Source: Dipteronia dyeriana
Lineage: Eukaryota; Streptophyta; Magnoliopsida; Sapindales; Sapindaceae
Assembly (NCBI GenBank): GCA_032871835.1
Contig: CM065299.1
Location: 81,845,652 to 81,909,651 of the forward strand
Reading direction: 5' to 3'
DNA: 64,000 nucleotides
Part shown: positions 24,540 to 34,187 of the stretch, in pieces
Numbering within the stretch: the stretch's first letter is position 1
How the letters are laid out: every line of letters starts with the position of its first letter
The notes under the pieces: model-generated
The model's input: the letters and a program-made list of their open reading frames with translations, nothing else
The model's database searches: none
Told to the model about the DNA's origin: nothing
Position numbers and translations under genes: made by a program

Positions 24540-24995
24540 ATAATAAAGTATGATTTCCATGAATATAACACTGGATTCAGAATTTCAGGTTCTCATTGGT
24601 TTTCAAAACCGTATCGTATAGCATTCATGTATATAACACTGGATCCAAAACTCTAGGTTCTCATCGGTTTTCAAAACCGTACCAACTTAAATATCATAAA
24701 TCCAGAAGCTTTAAGTTTTGGTTAGTTGGTCTAGTCAATCTCATATATATATTACGTATAAGTAAATAATACGAATATTTAAAGAACATAATAATTATAC
24801 AATTATCTGAAGACACGGCCGAAGCCAGTCCTAAGACACAGTCAAAGCCAGTCCCGAATCATGACATAAACCAGTCTCATATATTATGTACAAATAAATA
24901 CTGAATATTTAAACAATTTATTTGGAGACACAGCATAAGACAGTCTGGAGACACAACATAAGTTAGTCCCAAGACACGGCCGAAGCCAGTCTTAT
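24540..24995. repeat. Copia1 5' leader repeats
   Basis: A roughly 50 bp unit containing AACACTGGATYC...TTTTCAAAACCGTA occurs at about 24564-24612 and 24634-24684. At 24810-24995 an AGACACGGCCGAAGCCAGTC-type unit is repeated about six times with variants. On the element's strand this is the untranslated region after the 5' LTR. Confidence 0.65.
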
Positions 24996-25809
24996 ATATC
25001 GAGGATATAAGTTCTCCCGATACGAACATAAAATTAAAACATTTCAGGAACATGAGTTCTCCTGATATGAGTATAAATTTAAAACATTTCAGTTAAACAA
25101 ATCCAGAAGTATATATATGATTTCCGTTGACAGCATAAGCCATCTTGTTATACGGAACTATATATACATATCCAGAATATTGAGATATAAGTAAATTACC
25201 TATCGGGTTACTTTTACGCAATTGTACTGGATATCATGATTTTTCTTCGCACTTGAACATAAAGTTATTAAAAGCTTGAATATGTCAAAACAATACTTAC
25301 AAGAAAAATTAGCTAAAACTGATGGCACGGTTGCGTCCGGAACGGTTGAAATAGCTGGAATTAGGTCCGACTCGGTTGAAAACAGGTGAAAATTGCACTG
25401 AGTTAGGCACAAAACATTTCTGGACTGAGTTGACTCGGCTAACAGAATATGCTTGGATGGTAACAGAATATTCCCCAACCGGTGATGTGGCACACATTGG
25501 CGTGATGCTAACGTGGCTGATGATGTGGTCATCTTCTTCCTTGGAAAGCTATAGAAAAATTCTGGAAAATTTTTTAGCGTTGACTGAACTTTGACCAAAG
25601 CTATAGGGTTCGTTTAAGCTCCGTTTGAGATGTGGCATGTGGTGTTGGAATCGTATTTCCAAGAGGAACACAACGGTATCCTTCGAATAACGATTCGAAC
25701 ACTTCAAAAATTCTAGACTCAACCAAAAACCAAATTAAAACTCTCAAGAACTCTCACCGGAACAAAATTAATACTTAATAATGTCTAATCTATATTCGTG
25801 CTGATAACG

Positions 25810-26136
25810 TGTTGTAAATTAATGAGTAAATAACAAATAAAGAAGAGAAACTAAGATAGATTAAAAACAAACAAAGAAATATAGGTGAAGAAACACATGA
25901 GAGAAACATAGGTTTTGCTCTTTTTATTAATATATATAGAATACAGTGATCAACTTATTTTACAATTGAAAGCCAAATATATAGGCATGAAAGCTCACTT
26001 GATTCACTGTTGAACTAGAAGAGTAGAAGAGAGGCGGTCATAGTTGGATGAGGTTGAAGCAAAATACCTTCAACTAAGATGGTTTAATGAATATAAAAGG
26101 TTAGAGTCGTTTGGTGGAAATCCACCTTTCACAACA
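25810..26136 (-). repeat. Copia1 5' LTR (right, 327 bp)
   Basis: It begins TGTTGTAAATTAATGAG and ends TTTCACAACA, directly followed by the target duplicate ATTAC. It gives the full-length reference for the shortened left copy. Confidence 0.88.
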
Positions 26137-26141
26137 ATTAC

Positions 26142-26794
26142 ATTTATATCATAATTCTTGGAAATTTGGCTTTTGGTGCATTGTCCTTTGATATATATGA
26201 CGGTGGTTGATTTTTGTTTATAAGTAAAAAATAAAAATGACAAAAAGAGTAAAGAGGATACAACTATGCATATTTGACATTTATATTATAATAAATTGAG
26301 CTTTTCTAAAATAGCTATAAAATTAAGGCTTCATTTAAGAATATCCATATTCAATAAGTTGATTGTTTTTATCCAAGAGAATACTTTTCTGGACATTAAT
26401 ACCCTCTGAGGGAAATGGCATATATTTTTTTATTTAGTTTTCAAAATTGAACAGAAAAAGATTAAAATAATAAATTTTGAAAGTAAAAGTGTAAATCATA
26501 AAAAATAAAAAAGATGTCGGTTTTACTGGGAGATCAATAAGGGATCCTAACTTGTTGATTTTCGGTGGATAAAGGTCGACCAAGAAGCTATTGAAGGCGA
26601 CGAAAGTTGATTTTTGGAGAAGATTAAGGTCGACAAGAAGCTCTATGATTTCCGGCGAAGACGAAGATCGTTATTTGATTTTCGGTGAAGACGAAGGTCG
26701 TCGAAGCAGAAGGACCATTGTAGGCGAATACGAACCTTTGTTTCCTTTGGAAGATTAAGCTTTTGTCAGAAATTGACGAAGGTATGTACTTGGA
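26142..26794. repeat. Right part of NDX-upstream duplication, copy A
   Basis: This stretch resumes the NDX upstream region after Gypsy1 and Copia1. It is near-identical to 31166-31819. Homology stops a few bases after a GT splice-donor-like site (GACGAAG|GTATGT) at 26786/31812. Together with 4798-5878 it forms copy A of a duplication of about 1.75 kb. Confidence 0.85.
26600..26786 (+). other. Candidate first exon of the chimeric DUF1985/transposase gene
   Basis: The stretch is rich in GGCGAAGACGAAGRTCG units and ends in a donor-like GACGAAG|GTATGT. The next acceptor, TTAAATGCAG, is at 27841, directly before an ATG. A short frame starting MISGEDEDRYL is open here but meets a stop; the corresponding frame in copy B stays open to its donor. 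This reads as a 5' leader exon divergent from NDX; the intron 26787-27841 holds no gene. Confidence 0.4.
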
Positions 26795-27699
26795 TCCAAA
26801 TTTTGATTTAAATACGTTTGGGTTTTAAGGTGTGATTCAGGAAGTTAGGTTTTCCAAATATAATTTTGCTTGCCTGATTTGAATTAGGGTTGTGTGTATT
26901 CCAATAGGTGTTAATTTAATTTGTCTTGAGTTGTTAATTTGTTCTAGTGATTTGATTTTATATTTCAATGGCTAGGTTTAGATGAGTTTCTGTGATTTGA
27001 TTTTACCTAGCCTAAAATGAAATCTCCGGCTACATCTTTATAGTTTCATATATCTTTTGAACATTTTTGTTAGTTAGTTTTATGTTGTTTAGGTTTCTTA
27101 TTCTATTAGGTGTTTATAATTATACTAATTCCATTCCAAGGGTTATTCATACCAAGGGTTCAAACCCCTCCCATTCCATATAGTTGTATTCTGATTACCA
27201 ACTGCTGTTGATTGACCATGTTTTGACAAGAGTTTGAAACATCACAGCTGCTTTACTTTCTTACTATGCTACAAGTTAGGATTGGTTAGTCTATGTTGGT
27301 TGAGGGAGGTAGTATATAATCCAGTTCATAAGGAGTATAATGTAACCTGACTTTTTATGTTTAAAGAAGCTTTTGTTGTGGGAATTTCTTCCACATAACA
27401 TTTTTTGTTTTGGTTTTATATAATTCATTCTTTTGTATTCCAATCGATGAAGGTTATGTGATTTCCAAAGATGATTTTGCTTCCCTTTAATGAATTGATA
27501 AGCTGTAGGGTTTTGTCATGACCCACATCACATGGTATATAAACAAAATTCTCTTAATTTGTTTCAGCTTGAACTTTTGATGAGAAATAATGATAGCAAC
27601 TGCGTTACTTTGTTGGTTCCCCCAACCACAACCCCCCTTTCTTCATGTTGTTGTTACTGCTCTGTGTATTGATGAATATAGTTCATTTTGAAAATAAGA

Positions 27700-27795
27700 A
27701 TGGTTCATTATGACATCGTGTAATATAGTTGTGATCACATCATGTAATGTTATATTACATCGTGTAATGTATGTTATATCACATCGAGTAAACAT
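27700..27795. repeat. ACATCGTGTAATGT repeats in intron
   Basis: About four diverged copies of a ~25 bp unit containing ACATCRTGTAATGT lie end to end in the putative intron upstream of the chimeric gene. Confidence 0.6.
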
Positions 27796-27841
27796 TTTGA
27801 AAATAGTTTTGATCAGAATATTTCAAATTGTTTAAATGCAG

Positions 27842-29300
27842 ATGGTTAGTACTGAAGAAGAAGATTTGGATTAGTATTTGGTAGACCCAAGGGATACGTG
27901 ATGGTCATATAACATTACGATAAACACTCATTGCAAACATAAGTTCATACGACAGATTGAAAGTGTGTTGGACAGTTGCGGTGAGTTGGACAAGTTCAAA
28001 AGCAGCTGTTTTGGTCATTATTTGGATTTGCCAGTAGGGGGTTATTTCCAAGCCCAATACATGCACAATTTGTTTTTAAGACAAATCAACAGGTGTATCC
28101 AATTGCTTTTGGGTACGGCGACTCAGAAAACAACCTATCATGGGAGTGATTTTTGTATTGCTTGAAAGGTGCCCTTGGTCATATAGATGATCTAGTTTTC
28201 ATTTCTGATTGGCATGCAAGCATTGAAGCATGGATTTCTAAAGTGTTCCATTATGCCACTCATACCATATGTTGCTGGCACTTTTCTAAAAATATTAAGA
28301 AGCGATATCACAGAAAGGATGTTGCCGTAATAGTGGACAAAGCAGCCCGAGCGTACACCGAGTTGAAATATAACCGGCACATGGAAGAGTTACAAAACTT
28401 GCACCAGAATGCATTTGATTATGTAAATGATTTTGGTCCACACAAGTGGTCCCGTGTATACTACCCAGACATAAGGTACAGGGTGATGACAACAAATGTT
28501 GCATAATGCATAAACTCTTACCTAAAATTTGCACGACAACTACCTATGTTGACTCTGGCAGAGTTCATTAGGAATATGCTACAACGTTGGTTTCATGATC
28601 ACCATAGGACTGCACAGTCCATGCGTCATCAGTTTACGAACGCATCATATCTTGTGATACTAAAACTTATGGAGAAGTACGGTTTTATGATAGTAAATCC
28701 TATCAACTGGAACATATTCTTAGTGAAAAGGTCTAACAAATAGTGGATTGTTGACTTAGCCCGGAAGACCTGGACATGCAACAAATTCCAAATGGACCAT
28801 CTTCATGTTCTCACGCACTCATTGCCGCAAGGTACATTAGAAGTTTTAATGTACGGTTAACAATACTGAAACGTGAATCTCTTCATTTTCATTGTTTTTA
28901 CAGGGAGCGAAACTTGGATTTCACATCCCTGTATGCGGACAACTACAAGAGACAGACACTTATTGACGCGTACTCGATTCCTGTTATACCGGTTGGACAT
29001 CCTTCCACCTGGGTTGTGCTATCTGACATCGTTGAGAGGTTGGTTTTGAATCCAATCTTCAGGAGACAAGCAGGACGATCGAAGACGGGTCAACATATAT
29101 TGTCTTCGAAGAGGACAACTAAACAGTCGTGTAGGAGATATGGACAACTAGACTATAATTCCAGGAGATGTTCTAACCCACCTTTGATTAATGAAGGTCC
29201 GAGCAGAGTTGTTCCTGAGGAATACCGCTGCAAGTGTAGCATCTGCCATTCAGTTGGCCACAACAGACAGACGTGCCCTAACATGGACTGCACCGTGTAA
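27842..29300 (+). pseudogene. Chimeric DUF1985 / MULE transposase pseudogene
   Basis: The first part (27842-28087, MVSTEEEDLD...) is a DUF1985 N-terminus: CGELDKFKSSCFGHYLDLPV and AQYMHNLFLRQI. DUF1985 normally sits in ULP1-like proteins. From about 28088 the sequence switches to MULE transposase (YPIAFGYGDSENN, HIDDLVFISDWHASIEA, HTICCWHFSKNIKKRYH), collinear with MULE2 54531 onward. The MuDR DNA-binding domain and the first catalytic Asp (VDGTHL in MULE2) are therefore missing. Stops occur in the DUF1985 part, at 28152, 28504-28506 and 28741-28743, and a frameshift breaks the SWIM zinc finger near 28790. The C-terminus keeps a CCHC knuckle, CSICHSVGHNRQTCPN. It cannot encode an active transposase. 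Confidence 0.8.
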
Positions 29301-29428
29301 TGAATTGAGGTGTTTCGATTGATTACACAGTTGAAATGAAAACAAAAACAAAAATTAAATTATTTTTTAATAGAATTGTTATTGTATAAAAAAATTGGTA
29401 CATATAAAAAATATATTACTATAAAAAT

Positions 29429-29940
29429 CTAAACGAACCGGGAGTTATAAAAAATCTCAACAATCATCTTCTCCCGAATGATCCCCATATCGTCTTCCGA
29501 CCAATCGAAATCCTTCATATCCGCCAATAAGTACTCGATCAATCTCAACGTGTGGGGACCGTAGTTACCCCATCAGTTGGACACATTAACATTCGTTAAA
29601 AAAACAATTGGTTTGTAATAATACATTACAAAGTTAATGAAAAAAGAATGTCTTACGATTGGTTCTATTGGGGGATACGTGTTTCGGACACCACGTTGAC
29701 AGCGAAAGGCATATTCATCTTCGCAAATGTCTCACGGCCAACCGATTGCGCAGTATGAAACCCGGTCTGATGCAACATCTATGGCAAAAACCAGCGCAAG
29801 GGGGCTACCTGTTGCTTCCGAATATTCACTGGGACATCTTGTCTCTAGGGGTCCAGTATGAACATCTTTCTGATGGTGAGGTCGATGGTCACCAAGAGCC
29901 AATGTTGGCATCTAATGTTGCACGGTATTAGGACCTGTAA
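29429..29940 (-). pseudogene. MULE1 ULP1-like (C48) gene, last two exons
   Basis: Minus strand. The penultimate exon (about 29940-29655) reads CQHWLLVTIDLTIRKMFILD, with the His of the C48 cysteine-protease triad and the Asp of LD, and ends at an IPQ block that holds the oxyanion Gln. Two TAG codons and a third near its end break it. The last exon (29571-29429) reads GNYGPHTLRLIEYLLA and ends in TAG; the catalytic Cys position (D-C-G in active ULPs) is Tyr. The acceptor expected before GGTAACTAC is GATG instead of the GCAG seen in MULE2. Active ULP1 enzymes cleave SUMO; this copy is catalytically dead. Confidence 0.78.
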
Positions 29941-30051
29941 ACGTAACAAGAAGGTGTTAGGATATACAAAGACAATTTATATTTTAAAATTGTAAACCAA
30001 GTAAAACTTACCATGTCAACCACATGCCACATACAACTTCCACTCGAAGTG

Positions 30052-30603
30052 CTATTGTGTGACTACAACATGGAATTTGTAACTATATATATATATATAT
30101 ATATAATAACATGTAGAGTGACACTATATATTCAAACATAGAAAATGAACAAATCAATTCAACCAAAAAAAAAACCTTCAAAATCCACATCATAAAACCC
30201 TAAAATCCCATCAAACAAGTCGAATTGAACGTTGAAACCCTAAAAATAAATAAAGTTCAAGATAACTACTACATAACCCTTACACTGCAAACATTTAGAA
30301 CTATAATAACAGACAAAACATAATAACAACAAAAGTCCGTGAAATTTTAAAGTTAAAATGTATGAACTGACCTGGGACCTGTATCGAAAAGTTGCCTACA
30401 AGAAAAAGTGAGCGGCAAACAGAAAACAGAGAAAAATAAAATAAGGGAAAATTTCGCGGGATACATGTCTGAGGTGGGATTTATAGAGATGTGGATGTTT
30501 GATGGACGACTACGTTCATATAATGTAAGCCTCTCTTATATATATATATATAATCATGAGATTTCATAGACGTCAAATTTAGAAAATGATTCTATTGCTA
30601 TTT

Positions 30604-30638
<35 letters not shown>

Positions 30639-31819
30639 GATACTTGAGAGACCGCTTTGGTTTGGTTTACATTGAATGAACGGGTTCGGGTCTGTTAGAA
30701 TCTGCCACATCTCACACCTATTTGTAGAGAGTCTACTTCTTTCACTAAATTTTAAATTTGCATGGTTAAAATACGAGTGTATTTTTATCGACGAGAGTAT
30801 AAAACTTCTTATACTTAGCACCACAAGATTAAATTCGAGTCTTTTCCTTTAAAAAAAAATCTTAAATTTATATAATAGTAATATTACACTTTCCAATAAA
30901 TTGCCTCAAAAAATATGTATAATCTAATGTGGAAGTCCAATAAAAGAGATAATGAAAGAAAAAATACGGCAATTCATTAAATGAGTTAGACTGCCACATT
31001 GATTATACAAATTTTTAGAAAGAGTGGATAATTGATTCCCCTTTATATAATAGTATAATACTTCAAAAATAAAAAGTGTATTTATATTTTAATATTGATT
31101 TTTTTTTCAAAATCTTGTAATTATTTTTATAAAATAATAACAATACAACCATAAAAACTAATTACATTTATATCATAATTCTTGGAAATTTGGCTTTTGG
31201 TGCACTGTCCTTTGATATATATGACGGTGGTTGATTTTTGTTTATAAGTAAAAAATAAAAATGACAAAAAAGACTAAAGAAGATACAACGATGCATATTT
31301 GACATGTATATTATAATAAAGGAAGCTTTTCTTAAATAGCCGTAAAATTAAGGCTTCAGTTAAGAATATACATATTCAATAAGTTGATTGTTTTTATCTA
31401 AGAGAATACTTTTCTGGACATTAATGCCCTCAGAGGGAAATGACATGTCATTTTTTTTATTTAATTTTCAAAATTGAACAGAAAAAGATTAAAATAATAA
31501 ATTTTGAAAGTAAAAGTGTAAATCATAAAAAATAAAAAAGATGTCGGTTTTACTGGGAGATCAATAAGGGATCCTAACTTGTTGATTTTCGGTAATTAAA
31601 GGTCGACGAAGAAGCTATTGAAGGCGACGAAAGTTGATTTTTGGCGAAGATTAAGGTCGACAAGAAGCTCTATGATTTCCGGCGAAGACGAAGATCGTTA
31701 TTTGATTTTCAGTGAAGACGAAGGTCGTCGAAGCAGAAGGACCATTGTAGGTGAAGACGAACCTTTGTTTCCCTTTGAAGATGAAGTTTTTGTCAGAAAT
31801 CGACGAAGGTATGTTCTTC
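30052..31819 (-). repeat. Copy B: duplicated NDX intron-1 end, leader exon, promoter and upstream region
   Basis: It matches 4798-5878 joined to 26142-26794, without the two retroelements, at high identity by eye. It includes both telo-boxes, the leader exon with donor (exon end 30372, GT at 30371-30370), the TATA box and the GACGAAG-rich leader of the divergent gene. The left border cuts NDX intron 1 and joins it to the ULP1 exon of MULE1 at about 30051. The sequence CTAATTAC at 31158-31165 is the unoccupied target of Gypsy1 and Copia1. An extra (TA) run of about 28 bp lies at 30607-30634. Confidence 0.9.
30450..30500 (-). promoter_or_regulatory. Duplicated NDX core promoter (copy B)
   Basis: TATAAAT on the minus strand (plus ATTTATA at 30479-30485) sits at the same distance from the leader donor as in NDX. 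It would transcribe leftward into the ULP1 exons at 29940-29429. The GA run upstream is nearly lost. Confidence 0.5.
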
Positions 31820-31892
31820 CCTTAGATTCTACTAGGTCAAATGGACTTGGTATGTCTAGTGGGACTCGCCCCTTGCTTTGATATGATTCGAT

Positions 31893-31948
31893 ATTTGACC
31901 TTATATTGGAACCCAAGCAAATTTGACCTTATATTGGAACCCAAGCAA
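31893..31948. repeat. 28 bp perfect tandem duplication
   Basis: The 28 bp unit beginning ATTTGACCTTATATTGG occurs at 31893-31920 and again at 31921-31948 without difference. Confidence 0.9.
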
Positions 31949-32313
31949 AGAGAGCTATTGTATACTTGTTGCATGCAAAGATTTAGAAATATTTATACTC
32001 CTTTATTGATTGCTTGAGTAGCTTGGTTGCATTTATATTATATTATATTATATTTTCTTCATTAAGTGTGAACTTTGTTTTGATTACAATCCATGTCATA
32101 TTTATATTTAAACATGTATTTTTGGACTAGGAGATCTACAAAGGAAGTATACGTTGAATGACCTATAGTTATCTCCATGACATGATGATTCTTTAATGAC
32201 ATGCTAATGAAAAATGATAAAGCATGAATTGATGATTGCAATTGTTAAATACAAAACAATGTGTGAAAATGCTAGTGAGACCCAATTGTTTAATCAATGT
32301 CTCTATTTCTTTA

Positions 32314-33451
32314 TTAGTTGAATATGGCTACTATCATACATGTATCTTACCCGAAAAAATCAAATATAGTGCAAAGTTGCTCATGCCATGTTTCGTCTAT
32401 AAAGTTGGATATAGTGCTCTTAAAACTTGACATCTATGAAAACTCTATATCCTTGCTTCTCTCATGACAAATGGTGAAATTGGTTTGAATTCTATTGGAA
32501 ACCTTTGTCATTTGCTTTGCAAAATACCATTGTTTTTGGACTTGAATGCAACATGTCTTGTATGCAAAGCATTTTTGATTCACACATTTTTTAAAAATAA
32601 ATCTCCTTATTTCTCTTCTATTAATTGAGTTGTATAAATGTGGCTTATATGATTATGCAAATATCTTGTATGCTCCTTTCTCTCTTTGCCTTGAGTGACC
32701 CGGTTGGGGACTACTCCTTTGTCTATATCATGACAAAAAGAGGGAGTAGAATATGGTAAGGAGGAGTTGGGGAGTTGGCATGTTGGGGAGATATATATGA
32801 AGGGGGAGTAACCCTTTAAGGGGGAGCATTGCATTCACATACTTGCATGTCGTGGTTCTTAGTTTCTTAAATGCAAATGCTCTTAGTTGAATATGGCTAC
32901 TATCATACAGGTATCTTACCTGAAAAAATCAAATAGGGTGTAAAGTTGCTCATGCCATGTTTCGTCTATAAAGTTGGATATAGTGCTCTTAAAACTTGAC
33001 ATCTGTGAAAACTCTATATCCTTGCTTCTCTCATGACAAATGGTGAAATTAGTTTGAATTCTGTTGGAAACCTTTGTCATTTGCTTTGCCAAATACCATT
33101 GTTTTTGGACTTGAATGCAACATGTCTTGTATGCAAAGCATTTTTGATTCACACATTTTTTAAAAATAAATCTCCTTGTTTCTCTCATATTAATTGAGTT
33201 GTATAAATATGGCTTATATGATTATGCAAATATCTTGTATGCTCCTTTCTCTCTTTGCCTTGAGTGACCCGGTTGGGGACTACTCCTTTGTCTATATCAT
33301 GACAAAAAGGGGGAGTAGAATATGGTAAGGAGGAGTTGGGGAGTTGGCATGTTGGGGAGATTATATATTAAGGAGAAGTAACCCTTTGAGGGGGAGCATT
33401 GCATTCACATACTTGCATGTCATGGTTCTTAGTTTCTTAAATGCAAATGCT
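32314..33451. repeat. 569 bp tandem duplication
   Basis: Copy 1 (32314-32882) and copy 2 (32883-33451) both start TTAGTTGAATATGGCTACT and end TTCTTAAATGCAAATGCT. They differ by scattered substitutions and small indels. Each contains one GGGGACTACTCCTTTGTC and one AGGGGGAGCATTGC block. No coding signal is present. Confidence 0.9.
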
Positions 33452-33539
33452 TTTATTCTTGTTCACTTGATCACCTCACATGCACTTGATTTGGAAAGTG
33501 TAGTTATTTTTGTTATGTAGGGTTGATAGTTCTACAAGA

Positions 33540-33620
33540 GATTTAAAAGTTGAAGTTTTTTTTTTGTCTCGTTGATAGTTCTACAAGAGATTGAAGATTG
33601 AAGAGTTGAAGTTTTTTTTA
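33540..33620. repeat. Short direct repeat beside the Gypsy2 5' end
   Basis: TTGATAGTTCTACAAGAGATT followed by a GAAGTTTTTTT run occurs twice, at about 33525 and 33572, just before the Gypsy2 insertion at 33653. Confidence 0.7.
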
Positions 33621-33652
33621 TGTCTCTTTGTAATGTAGAATCTCTTCCTGAT

Positions 33653-34140
33653 TGTCACGGCCTGCCCAATTTTGATCCAATGAGCCCAAACAAAGCCCAA
33701 TGTTAGGCACAAGCCCTTGGAAGATTCTAGAGTCTTCTCCACTCATCTAGCAAGGCCATCATTGGAAGACTTTAGTAACATTCTAGAACTCTCTCTTGTA
33801 AATATCTAGGATTGTGAATACTTGTAGAGAAACCTAGATACATGTAGAACATTCTGGAGACTCAATCTCCTAGAGTAGTCTAGAACATTCATTGAGGAGG
33901 TGAACCACTATAAATAGGTAGCCCCTCTCATTTGTAAGGCATCCAAGCCAAGAATACTCAAAGCATTGTAAATCTTTCTCATAGCAATATACTTTGCCTT
34001 ATTTTCCTACAAAGCTCTTCTAGTCCTTCTCTAGTCTCTCTAACCTTTGAGAGTGATCAAGCAAGGCTTACTTAGCAATCTCGCCCAGAATTTGTCTAAG
34101 TGTCGCACATGTTAGTTGCACAAACTTTAACCCCATGACA
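33653..34140 (+). repeat. Gypsy2 5' LTR
   Basis: 488 bp, TG...CA. A TATAAATA box at about 33909-33916 lies in the middle and could be the element's promoter. Confidence 0.92.
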
Positions 34141-34141
34141 G

Positions 34142-34155
34142 TTGGTATCAGAGCC
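34142..34155 (+). other. Gypsy2 primer-binding site (initiator Met tRNA)
   Basis: TTGGTATCAGAGCC lies one base after the 5' LTR. It is complementary to the 3' end of plant initiator Met tRNA, the usual primer of copia elements and chromoviruses. Confidence 0.92.
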
Positions 34156-34187
34156 TCGTCAAGCAACCACAGCTAGTTCGCGAAGCA

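Larger units (their letters stand above)
18103..26136 (-). mobile_element. Copia1: decayed Ty1/copia element, minus orientation
   Basis: Ends are TGTTGTAAATTAATG and CCACCTTTCACAACA. The target duplication ATTAC is present at 18098-18102 and 26137-26141. The left LTR is 18103-18256 and the right LTR 25810-26136. Orientation is minus: on that strand a purine tract (CCAAGGGGGAG, complement of 18257-18267) precedes the left LTR. A primer-type sequence, CGTTATCAGCACGAA (complement of 25795-25809), follows the right LTR. The only recognisable protein piece is a GAG-pre-integrase fragment at 23344-23583. Most of the remaining 5 kb of its own sequence is non-coding or too decayed to read. A 2.47 kb element is nested at 19910-22375. 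Confidence 0.87.

Noticed and set aside
27150..27180. GGGTTCAAACCCC resembling a tRNA T-arm, possible SINE
   Set aside because: No acceptor stem, A box or poly-A tail nearby; chance similarity in an AT-rich intron.
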